A DNA stretch of 45,892 bases from the NCBI GenBank assembly GCA_014382295.1, contig JACNJZ010000094.1, positions 1 to 45,892 of the forward strand, read 5' to 3'. The stretch is from Candidatus Desulfobia pelagia (GTDB lineage: Bacteria; Desulfobacterota; Desulfobulbia; Desulfobulbales; SURF-16). Of the stretch, positions 7,552 to 15,419 are shown piece after piece; position 1 is the stretch's first letter, and every line of letters begins with the position of its first letter. Under the pieces are notes generated by a model that searched no databases, was not told where the DNA came from, and saw only the letters and a list, made by a program, of their open reading frames with translations. The position numbers were made by a program, and so were the translations under genes.

Positions 7552-9687
7552 CTACTCAACAGCACAGAAATTAACCCATGAAGCATCATGGACCCTGACA
7601 TCGTCAAAGCCCAGGTAACGGAACATAAAGTAGGCGCTTCCGGCAAGCTGGCCAGTATTACAGCTTGTGATAACGGTATGCTTGGGAGTAATGCCATTTT
7701 TCTTCAGCATCCAGAGCAACTCATCCGGTTTTTTCAGCGCGCCGTTTTCCATATAGAGTGCGCTGAGAGGCAGGTTAATGGAGCCTGGAATCCTTCCGGC
7801 ACGTGCCGCCTGACCGTGTTTGGCCAAACCTTTTGCCTGGCTGACGATACGGGAATCGATAATCTTGACCATATTATTATCAAGATTTGCCCTGACATAA
7901 TCATTGTCAACCGTAAACCCTGGATTGACTGTGCCACCGAAGGCAACCTCTTCAGGCTCGACTTCCTCATCCGACATATGATAACCGGCCTCATGCCACC
8001 CTTCTATGCCGCCATCAAGATAAGAAACGTTGGTTGCACCGGCATATTCAAGTACCCAAATAATAAATCCGGCATTTTTCCCATCTTTGTCATATACGAC
8101 GATATGGTCATCAGCTTTTAAACCTTGTTCACCTATAATCTCAATAAGTTCATTATCTGCGATAAGCTGCATTGGGAAATCATCATCCCACGAGTGGCGT
8201 AATCCTGACTGAATCGGATCTAGAGGGACAGCACCTTTGATATGCCCCTTCTCATAAGGACCTTCCCCTCTTGCATCAACAATTTTCACACCTTTTTTCC
8301 CGATGTTATCATGCAGCCATTTGGCATCGACGACCATGTTATGCCTGACTTTGCTGGTATCAATATTGAGAGGCATGACCTTTTTACGCTTCTTGGGAAC
8401 CTTGTTGTCCGGTACGACAACCTTGGCATTTGCCTCTATTTCGTAGTCAAGAAGATCTTTTGTATCCAAAAAGAGCTCTCGGTTTCCATGGCAGTTATTA
8501 CAGTTGGCTGTCTGCCAGGTTTTACGCTGAATATTATGCGGTGAAGTACGCTTCCAGTTCGGAGTGTTGCTGAAGTTGGTGAACGCGTCTTTCACATAGA
8601 AATCAAAAAGTTTCGGATCCGTGGGTTCATGACGGACCAGGATATATTTATTCGTCTGGTTCGGCTCATCCTTGTCATAGTTAAGGCCAATTTTCATGCC
8701 TTCAACTTCTTTCTGGTTCTGGAAGTAGCGGAGGCCTTCATCGTCTTTACCGGTATGACAACTGTAGCAATTGACATATGTCTGGGAATGACATACCTGA
8801 CACTGGACTTTACCAACATGCAGATTATGATCTCGCACAGATCCATATTTCAGGTCCTGATGACAGTCCTCACAATTCACCATCTCTTTCAGATGGTAGC
8901 GGCCTTTCAAGCCTTCAGGAGCGGCAGCATGCATTTCTTCTGCCGGATGACAGGCCACACAGTCCATATCATACTTGGTCACATGAACGTCACCCTCACC
9001 GCGAGATCCGTAGTACTCAGCGCCTACCCTACTGCCATGACAGGCAGTACACTGGTTAAACGGATCAGACCGTTTCTGGAACATATGGCCATCTATAAAT
9101 CCTTTCTTGGCAAATTTCGGACGGCTGACATGACACCCGCCGCAACTTGTATGACATGCAGCACAATGACCTTTACGAGCCTCGTCAATTTCATGCCACT
9201 TGTTCATATCAGAACGGGTTTTCAGCACTGTTGTAAAAGTTGATAGAGTAGCATGCAGAGAATCTTTTGCCGTAGAGACTATATCTTCATGGCATTCCCC
9301 ACAGGCACCTTCAGGATTGTTAATGGATGGATGGGGATCAAAATCTTTATGGGCGCCGGCTTTAGTTTTATCAGCAGGATTTCCACCGTGACAGTTTTCA
9401 CAGCCGACCTCGCCATGATCTGTTTCCAGAAAATCACCAGACACCAGAACTTTTTCGACTGGCCCCAACGGGGCCACTTTTCCGCCTCAGCCTGCACCTG
9501 ACTGTTTGGCAGACCCCTTTTTCTTGACGACAGTTATATTTTCTTCCAACATTACTTCGTCAGTATGGCAGCCGATACAGCTCGACTCACTTGCAAAGGC
9601 CTTCCCGACACCAATAAAGGGAATCAGCCCTGCGGCCAGAATGGTGACACATGCACCAAACAAACATCGCTCTTTCCATTTTTCCAT
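7552..9687 (-). CDS. Probable selenoprotein: undecaheme cytochrome c with tandem C-terminal rhodanese domains (ExtKL-like), Sec67
   Basis: Read from the ATG at 9687 (GAGGAGG ribosome site), the frame gives a signal peptide (about residues 6-32) and a CIGCH heme motif, then meets UGA at 9487-9489 and continues open to 7552. With UGA as selenocysteine the product is 711 residues with Sec67 (context SGAG-U-GGK). There are eleven CxxCH motifs in total, one before and ten after the UGA, down to CNNCH. Two rhodanese domains follow: the first has DARG and an inactive loop (YDKDGK in place of Cys), the second a CNTGQLAG active loop with Cys676. This layout resembles the cytochrome family I recall as ExtKL in selenite/tellurite-reduction operons. 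It would act in the periplasm; electron partner and substrate are unknown. If UGA is a true stop, the downstream part would start at a GTG (9477) without any signal peptide, which is implausible for a cytochrome c. Confidence 0.85.
9457..9489 (-). promoter_or_regulatory. Candidate bacterial SECIS element at in-frame UGA
   Basis: On the minus strand the UGA (9489-9487) is followed by ten nucleotides and then a perfect 7-bp stem, TGGCCCC / GGGGCCA (9476-9470 and 9466-9460), with a GUU loop (9469-9467). The loop begins 17 nt after the UGA and its first base is G. This fits the published bacterial SECIS model: loop 16-37 nt from UGA, loop of 3-14 nt, G in the first two loop positions. The hairpin lies inside coding sequence, as expected. 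Confidence 0.72.
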
Positions 9688-9808
9688 GCTCTACCTCCTC
9701 ATTGTTTTTGAAAAAAACATTCATTCAGTGTTCATCGACATTAGGTAAGAACTTAGCGGTATGGCCGTGCTTGCCGACCAGTGCGTTTTTAATTGTCTGA
9801 CTTCATTG

Positions 9809-10996
9809 TTAATCATCATCGGAATCTAATTCTTCCCACCCGTCGGTCAGGGTTTCAAGAAAAACAACTAGATCTTCGAGTTCCTGGTTGGTCAGTTTCA
9901 GATTGCCGAGTTCCTCCCTGTTCACATTCTCGGCAACTTCAGGGTCTGGCCAACAGGAGACGTCACGAGTGTTATAGAAGGCCAAGACATTGAACAGCGT
10001 CTTATATACACCATTGTGCAGATAAGGGGCGGTGATTGCAACATTGCGAAGAGTTGGTACACGAAATTTGCCATTCTGCGCCGGATCATTGACAGTCTTT
10101 CCCAACCCCAGGTCAATGAAGGAAAAACCGTCAGGGTTCAGCTCAGGAGGTAAAGAGTAGAAAGGATTTTCCGGATTCCGAGGTGTCCCCAGATTGTCAT
10201 ATGTGAAATCAGTAAAAAGCGGCGGGGTCCCATCCTCTTCAGGTCTGCTTGGATGACAGGCAGCGCAGTTTCCCTTCTCTTCGTCATCAAAAAGCTTTAA
10301 ACCCCGTAATTCCTGTTCACTCAATTCAGCTTCACCCCGAAGCCAGTGGTCATACTTTGAACTGAAAGGATTTACCTCGGGGGTCATCTCATAAGCCGCA
10401 ATGGCATCTGCCATGTTGTCGAAAGCCAAGTCTGGAGTACTCAGGGCCTCAGATCCGTAAACTTCAATAAAAAGAGAAGCATAGCTAAGCTGCCTCAGTT
10501 TCTCAACAATGGTCAGCGTATCAGGATTGGCCATTTCCAGAGGATTAAGCGGTGGCCCCTGGGCTTGCTCGGCCAAAGAGTTAACCCGACCATCCCAGAA
10601 AAGCCCGCCAACCCAGACGTCTTCTCCTTTGTTGAAATGCAAAGGCGGCACAAAAGCAGCATAGGAAACAGTCATATCATTTCGATTGCCGAATAAACCG
10701 GGACGGGCTCCTTTGGAAACCGGCAGACCAGTTAAAGGATCAGCAAAGGCTATTTCAGGATCGTGGCAGGCTGAACAGTCCTGACCTGGTGGTGTCGAAA
10801 GGCTCTTCTCAAAAAACAGCAGCTTACCAAGGCGCTCCTTGGCATTAAAAGATGAATCAATTGAGACGACAGGTAACTCGTGATCATCTTCATCATGATC
10901 GTCATGTAAATTTTTAGCACAGCCACCGAGAAGGAACACCGCCAGCAGAGCAATGACGGACAACTCGCATAAATGAAATCTTTTCTGACCAACCAT
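9809..10996 (-). CDS. MauG/cytochrome c peroxidase-family diheme lipoprotein
   Basis: The 395-residue protein has a lipoprotein signal ending at LLGGC (Cys26), so it is probably anchored to the periplasmic side of a membrane. Two heme motifs, CSACH (Cys74-His78) and CAACH (Cys244-His248), and a PTLRNVAITAPYLHNG block are typical of bacterial diheme cytochrome c peroxidases and MauG-like proteins. The family either reduces H2O2 or performs heme-based oxidation chemistry; which applies here is not known. A His/Asp-rich stretch after the lipid anchor (residues 31-39) might bind metal. It ends 121 bp upstream of the 11-heme selenoprotein gene on the same strand, so the two may share electrons or a transcript. 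A GAAGAGG ribosome site supports the start. Confidence 0.9.
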   Translation of the reverse strand: MVGQKRFHLCELSVIALLAVFLLGGCAKNLHDDHDEDDHELPVVSIDSSFNAKERLGKLLFFEKSLSTPPGQDCSACHDPEIAFADPLTGLPVSKGARPGLFGNRNDMTVSYAAFVPPLHFNKGEDVWVGGLFWDGRVNSLAEQAQGPPLNPLEMANPDTLTIVEKLRQLSYASLFIEVYGSEALSTPDLAFDNMADAIAAYEMTPEVNPFSSKYDHWLRGEAELSEQELRGLKLFDDEEKGNCAACHPSRPEEDGTPPLFTDFTYDNLGTPRNPENPFYSLPPELNPDGFSFIDLGLGKTVNDPAQNGKFRVPTLRNVAITAPYLHNGVYKTLFNVLAFYNTRDVSCWPDPEVAENVNREELGNLKLTNQELEDLVVFLETLTDGWEELDSDDD

Positions 10997-11166
10997 ACCT
11001 CTTCACCTTTACTATATAAATTTAACCATTTATTTCTTCTTCCCTAACTCCCATTAGGTAATAGTGTCCAATGTACCCCATCCCCCTCAAAACGCACTTT
11101 TTTTTTTGAAAAAATTCAGTTTTATTCCGGCAGGACTGTATGGTTGCCTGTAGATAATATCGGCCC

Positions 11167-11754
11167 TTACTTATTGGAGGCCTCATAAAAAAGAATTGTA
11201 GCATTGGCGATTCTTTCATACATTTTTATCTGTCGTCGATGGGGTGCCCAATCAATAAGAAAGTTCGCAATGGCATTCCACAGGGACACCCATGCCGCTA
11301 TATTGAGTCCTTCGGCAAACACATCTGCCATGACAGTTTCATTGCCAGCAGTTTTCTGGTTGAGCAACACTGACAGAAAAAGGATTACAACTCCGATAGA
11401 AAAGAGGATAAAAGAGGACCGTGTCATTCTCGCCAACTCACGGAACTTAAGCTGCTTCAGATAGAGAAAATAATTGTAGATACTCGTTTTCACACGAGTC
11501 GTAAGATTAAAATCAGCTGCGGCAGTAAAGCGAAATTGGATAACAAAATCTTCTTTCCCAATTTCGCTTACAGAATCGATAATATAGTCTACGAGATCCT
11601 GATCCAGTTCTTTTTTCACATACGGTGCATGCTTATCAAAGTCATTATATAGATCCTCAACCTTTCCCGCTGCAATATCAATAATGACCTTATTTCCGGA
11701 AGTCCGTGAATAACGATCAAGTATCTTTTTTTTCATTTTATCAATTCCAACCAT
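11167..11754 (-). CDS. Conserved-looking hypothetical membrane protein with two transmembrane helices
   Basis: I do not recognise this 195-residue protein. It has a charged N-terminal part (about residues 1-105) and then two hydrophobic segments (about 112-130 and 145-165; the first reads FILFSIGVVILFLSVLL). They are joined by a short polar loop, and a charged amphipathic tail follows. The two-helix hairpin with both ends on the same side suggests an inner-membrane protein with a cytosolic N-terminal domain. It lies 57 bp after the RRM gene on the same strand. An alternative start at Met7, behind a GGAAT sequence, is possible. Confidence 0.7.
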   Translation of the reverse strand: MVGIDKMKKKILDRYSRTSGNKVIIDIAAGKVEDLYNDFDKHAPYVKKELDQDLVDYIIDSVSEIGKEDFVIQFRFTAAADFNLTTRVKTSIYNYFLYLKQLKFRELARMTRSSFILFSIGVVILFLSVLLNQKTAGNETVMADVFAEGLNIAAWVSLWNAIANFLIDWAPHRRQIKMYERIANATILFYEASNK

Positions 11755-11811
11755 AAAAACAAGCTGACCGGGAAACCCGATGCACCAGCGGCTACAGCCG
11801 CCCTATGGGCG

Positions 11812-12258
11812 TCATCTGCTGCGCCCTTGGCCTCCCTTGCTGTTACCTTGTCCGCCGCCGCGACCACCACCGTGCCCGCTTTTGCCTCCGCCGTATCCGC
11901 CCTTACTGCCTCCAAACCCACCTTTATCACCACCAAATCCACCTCTACCACCGCCCTGTCCGCCTCTGCCTCCGCCCTGTCCACCTCTGCTGCCGCCTCT
12001 ACTATCACGCTTTTCAGGGCGTGGACTCGCCTCATTGACCTTAAGGGGTCTCCCTTTCAGATCTTTACCGTTCAAGCCTTCCATTGCAGCCTGGCCCGCA
12101 GCTTTGGAGGCCATCTCCACGAATCCAAAACCTTTTGACTTGCCAGTCAATTGATCGTTAATAATGATAGCGGACAGAACCTCTCCGAATTCTTCCAACG
12201 CAAGCCGCAAATCCTTTCCAGTGACATCGTATGACAAATTCCCAACATAAATCTTCAT
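11812..12258 (-). CDS. RRM-type RNA-binding protein with glycine-rich tail
   Basis: The 148-residue protein has one RNA recognition motif (residues 1-78) with RNP2 IYVGNL (3-8) and RNP1 KGFGFVEM (42-49). A tail of RGG/GGR-type glycine-rich repeats (about 85-148) follows, a layout known from bacterial and cyanobacterial Rbp proteins. It should bind single-stranded RNA in the cytosol, and the RGG-like tail may promote RNA contacts or condensation. In cyanobacteria such proteins are often cold-induced, but nothing here shows that. A strong AAGGAGAT ribosome site precedes the ATG. The repetitive tail creates long shadow frames on the other strand. Confidence 0.93.
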   Translation of the reverse strand: MKIYVGNLSYDVTGKDLRLALEEFGEVLSAIIINDQLTGKSKGFGFVEMASKAAGQAAMEGLNGKDLKGRPLKVNEASPRPEKRDSRGGSRGGQGGGRGGQGGGRGGFGGDKGGFGGSKGGYGGGKSGHGGGRGGGQGNSKGGQGRSR

Positions 12259-12496
12259 CCTGATCTCCTTCGCAATGAGTTAGTTCCCTCAGCCTGTCTA
12301 ATGAATTAATATCTGTTCGAAAACTACCATTTTAAAATGAACATGTTGCCCCGAATTTTATTCCATTTCTGAAAAATATACCAAGAAAATAGGCTCCCAT
12401 TAGACAATAAAGAAAACACCATTCTCCTTTCTTACAGGTACCTTATATAAACGAGTCCATAGCCTGTCATTCTTTTTTCGTCACAGGAATAACCAA

Positions 12497-12548
12497 TTCT
12501 CATTCGGAAACGGCTATTAGAACAAATTGTTTCCGAATGGAAACGAAC
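12497..12548. repeat. Palindromic intergenic repeat, copy 1 (leader of efflux operon)
   Basis: An 11-bp inverted repeat (CATTCGGAAAC at 12501-12511, GTTTCCGAATG at 12529-12539) ends in a second palindrome, GTTTCC-GAAT-GGAAAC (12529-12544). The blocks TTCTCAT(T/C)CGGAAA and TTGTTTCC...GGAAACGAA recur in the same order at 33896-33964, also just upstream of an operon. The 311-bp gap holding this copy contains no other feature I can support. Confidence 0.7.
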
Positions 12549-12569
12549 TAAATCTTTGGCATTCCTTTT

Positions 12570-14060
12570 ATGATATGGTATCTGGAATCAACACTCACGG
12601 CGGTTCAAAAGAAAAACTGGATGGTTCATTTGTATACTTTTTTATTGAGAAAAGACATTCTCCCTGTCCATTATTATTGTTGGAAGACCCGCCTTTCCAC
12701 TCTCATTCCCCTGGCACTATTCGCCGCTCTTTTCTTGCTGCTTTCCGGCTGCACGTACACAGTTAACAACACTTTTCCTCCTGCAGTACCGGAAGCTCCT
12801 TCGTATTCACCTGCAGACCCATCAGGCGACATGCTTCCCCATCACTGGTGGACCGTCTTTGATGACCCAAAGCTTAACGCCAGTATTGACAAAGCCCTGT
12901 CAGACAATTTCACCCTCAAGAAAGGCTATGCCCGGATGTCCCAGGCACTTCATAGCCGAAAAAAAACAGCGTCTCTTCTCTATCCCCAGCTAGACAGTAA
13001 TTTTTCCGGAACTTCCACCTGGTTTTCCGGTGAAAGTCAGGAAAACCGTAATAATCTCACCCTGGATCTTTCATGGGAAATTGATTTCTGGGGCAAACTT
13101 TCGTCTGCCGACAAGGCGGCTTTGTTTGATTTTGAAGCCGGCAGAGATGATGTCGAAACAGTGGCACTGCTTCTCAGTTCACAGGTAGCAGACAACTATT
13201 TCCAGCTCATCGAGCAAAAACTACAGCTGGAACTACTAGAAAAACAGATCAAGGTCCATGAGACTTTTCTTGACCTTATAACGCTGCGATTTGCAAACGG
13301 TGCTGCTTCTGTTGTCGATGTATATCAGCAGCGCCAGCTCCTTGCTGCCGACCGAGCCAAAATGCCCCTTATTCATACCCAGATAGCAACCCTTGGAAAT
13401 CGCCTGGATATCCTCATGGGTATGGCCCCGGTCAGCACTTCACTGCCGACAACCTATTCCCTGCCCTCTCTGCCTCCGATACCGCTTCTTGGTGTCCCGG
13501 CAGACCTCCTGCAGAACAGACCTGACTTGCGGATGTTACACAAAAACCTCCTGGCTGCCGACCATCGAGTTGCTGCTGCTGTCGCTGACCGGCTGCCGCA
13601 GATCACCATCGGCGGCACCGGGGGACTGCTCAACGGTGATCTTTTCCTGACTCTTTTCGGCGATGCCTTTGCAAGCATTGTCAACTGGGGAAGTCTCAAA
13701 GGTGAAGTTGAAAAACAAAAGGCTGTTGTCCAGGAAATACTGGCAGACTATTCACAAAGCTATATTACTGCCATTGAAGAAGTTGAAAATGCTCTGGTAA
13801 CTGAAAAAAACCACATGGATCTCCTCAAGGCCCTTGATGACCAGCTGATCATATCCCAGGCAACCCTGAAGGAAACACGCAACCAATACATGCAGGGCCT
13901 AACTGATTATCTGCCGGTCCTCTCTGCACTTGTCTCTCTGCAGAATCTCGAAAGAGACATACTGACACGACACAGACAGCTCATTTCAATTCGTATCCTG
14001 CTGTACAGGGCATTAGGTGGAGCACCTATACTGGATGCTTTTCCACCTGCAACAGGATGA
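12570..14060 (+). CDS. Outer membrane efflux lipoprotein, TolC/NodT family
   Basis: The product is the outer-membrane channel of a tripartite RND pump. A hydrophobic signal with lipobox LLLSGC is followed by two repeated TolC-type halves. Marker stretches are SWEIDFWGKL, FANGAASVVDVYQQRQ, PADLLQNRPDL and VNWGSLKGEVEKQKA, all typical of NodT-type lipoproteins. The first in-frame ATG (12570) gives 496 residues but an unusually long pre-signal segment and no clear ribosome site. A start at 12621 (ATG) or a nearby TTG would give a more normal signal peptide, so the N-terminus is uncertain. The periplasmic adaptor and RND pump genes follow on the same strand. Confidence 0.9.
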   Translation: MIWYLESTLTAVQKKNWMVHLYTFLLRKDILPVHYYCWKTRLSTLIPLALFAALFLLLSGCTYTVNNTFPPAVPEAPSYSPADPSGDMLPHHWWTVFDDPKLNASIDKALSDNFTLKKGYARMSQALHSRKKTASLLYPQLDSNFSGTSTWFSGESQENRNNLTLDLSWEIDFWGKLSSADKAALFDFEAGRDDVETVALLLSSQVADNYFQLIEQKLQLELLEKQIKVHETFLDLITLRFANGAASVVDVYQQRQLLAADRAKMPLIHTQIATLGNRLDILMGMAPVSTSLPTTYSLPSLPPIPLLGVPADLLQNRPDLRMLHKNLLAADHRVAAAVADRLPQITIGGTGGLLNGDLFLTLFGDAFASIVNWGSLKGEVEKQKAVVQEILADYSQSYITAIEEVENALVTEKNHMDLLKALDDQLIISQATLKETRNQYMQGLTDYLPVLSALVSLQNLERDILTRHRQLISIRILLYRALGGAPILDAFPPATG

Positions 14061-14067
14061 ACACATA

Positions 14068-14160
14068 TCTCACAGAGCTCTCAAAGGCGCAGAGAAAAAC
14101 AAAAAAGCTCTGTGACTCTATGCACCCCAAGGGCATTTCCTTCGGGGCAACTCTGTGAGA
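14068..14160. repeat. Short inverted repeat (CTCTGTG/CTTTGTG family), copy A
   Basis: Arms TCTCACAGAG (14068-14077) and CTCTGTGAGA (14151-14160) are perfect inverted repeats. They enclose a smaller hairpin, CCCCAAGG / CCTTCGGGG. The element sits in the 126-bp gap between the efflux channel and adaptor genes. Related arms occur at 22321, 32708 and 42596. Confidence 0.65.
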
Positions 14161-14186
14161 AATTTACAAAAAGAAGGTCCATATTA

Positions 14187-15419
14187 ATGAAATTTTTCAT
14201 TTCCATACTTGCCCTGGCACTGGCTGCAGTCATATCTTTCAGCCTCTATGCCAATAAACCCAAAACAGAAAAGAAACCTCCAGAGCGGACTGTTCCCATT
14301 GTTAAAACGCTTCATGTCCAGCCAGCCAGTGAACAGGTTTTTCTTGAGGCTTATGGTACTGTTATTCCTGCCCGCCAGATCAAACTCTCTGCCGAAGTGA
14401 GTGGCAGGGTCATCCGTCAGAATCCCGAAATGGTACCCGGAGGAGTAATAAATAAAGATGATTTTATTCTTGAAATAGAGCCGGCGGACTATACCCTTCA
14501 GGTTCAAGAATGCCTGGCAGAGTTAGCCAATGCCCAGTATGAGCTGGAACTTGAAGAAGGAAGACAGACAATAGCCAGGCAGGAATGGCTGCTTCTGGAA
14601 AAGGACCTTGAATCTTCCCTTGCCAGTAAAAGTCTGGCTCTCCGTGAACCCCACCTGAAACATGCCCAGGCCAAACTTGATGCGGCAAAAAGCCGACTGG
14701 AAGCAGCAGAACTGGATTTACAAAGAACAACAATCCGTTCACCATTCCATGCGCTTGTCCTTGAGGAGTTTGTTGAACATGGCCAGATCCTTGGGCAGCA
14801 GACACCCATTGCCACCCTTGCCGGGGCAGATCATTTCTGGATACAGGTATCGATCCCGGCTTCACTCATTCCCCGGATCACCTTCCCAAATGGGCCTAAA
14901 AAACAGGGAAGCACCGTCGAGGTCCTCCTTGAAGAAAAAAACGGCGGAACCGAAATGGTCCGCCACGGAAAACTGTTCAAATTACTCGGAGATCTCGACC
15001 CCAAAGGAAGAATGGCCCGTATTCTTATTTCAATTGAAGACCCGCTGAATTTATCTAAAAAACCGGACCCAGACTCCCTCAGTAAAATCCTCCTTGGCAG
15101 CTATATCAAGGTCAGGATAGATGCAGGCGTCATGGAGAACGTCTATACGATTCCACGACAGGCAATAAGAGAGGGTGATCGTCTCTGGGTTGTCAATGAA
15201 AATGGAATTCTCGACATCAGACCTGCACAGATACGCTGGCGCCGGGTTGATGAAATGCTTGTTTCCGCCGAAATCAAACCGGGAGAAGAGGTTATTATAA
15301 GCCGGCTCCAGTCTCCTCTTCCCGGAATGACTGTTCGCCTTGACAGAGGCAATGGTGTTGCCAAAACAGAGAACAGCACAATGATCACTTCTGAGGCGGC
15401 TCCAGATAATGGACGATAA
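14187..15419 (+). CDS. RND efflux periplasmic adaptor (HlyD/membrane fusion protein)
   Basis: I place the start at the ATG at 14187, which has an AGAAGG ribosome site and leads directly into a signal anchor (KFFISILALALAAVISFSL). An upstream in-frame ATG at 14112 falls inside the intergenic repeat. The 410-residue product has the lipoyl/barrel-sandwich halves (PARQIKLSAEVSGRV; a later LEEFVEHGQILGQQTPIATL) around an alpha-helical hairpin rich in Ala, Glu and Leu (about residues 110-180). It would connect the inner-membrane RND pump to the outer-membrane channel. The 3' end overlaps the RND gene by 11 bp, so translation is coupled. Confidence 0.93.
   Translation: MKFFISILALALAAVISFSLYANKPKTEKKPPERTVPIVKTLHVQPASEQVFLEAYGTVIPARQIKLSAEVSGRVIRQNPEMVPGGVINKDDFILEIEPADYTLQVQECLAELANAQYELELEEGRQTIARQEWLLLEKDLESSLASKSLALREPHLKHAQAKLDAAKSRLEAAELDLQRTTIRSPFHALVLEEFVEHGQILGQQTPIATLAGADHFWIQVSIPASLIPRITFPNGPKKQGSTVEVLLEEKNGGTEMVRHGKLFKLLGDLDPKGRMARILISIEDPLNLSKKPDPDSLSKILLGSYIKVRIDAGVMENVYTIPRQAIREGDRLWVVNENGILDIRPAQIRWRRVDEMLVSAEIKPGEEVIISRLQSPLPGMTVRLDRGNGVAKTENSTMITSEAAPDNGR

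Noticed and set aside
7552-9477. Separate cytochrome gene starting at a GTG at 9477 after the UGA.
   Set aside because: It would lack a signal peptide, which c-type cytochromes need. The upstream in-frame segment supplies one plus a first heme motif, and the SECIS-like hairpin supports read-through. A sequencing error is less likely because the frame is unchanged across the UGA.
11780-12154. Proline-rich plus-strand frames opposite the RRM gene.
   Set aside because: They are the reverse complement of the glycine-rich tail; composition explains the open frame.
14112-14186. Upstream ATG of the efflux adaptor gene.
   Set aside because: The extra 25 codons fall in the intergenic inverted repeat and precede a normal signal anchor. 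The ATG at 14187 has the ribosome site.
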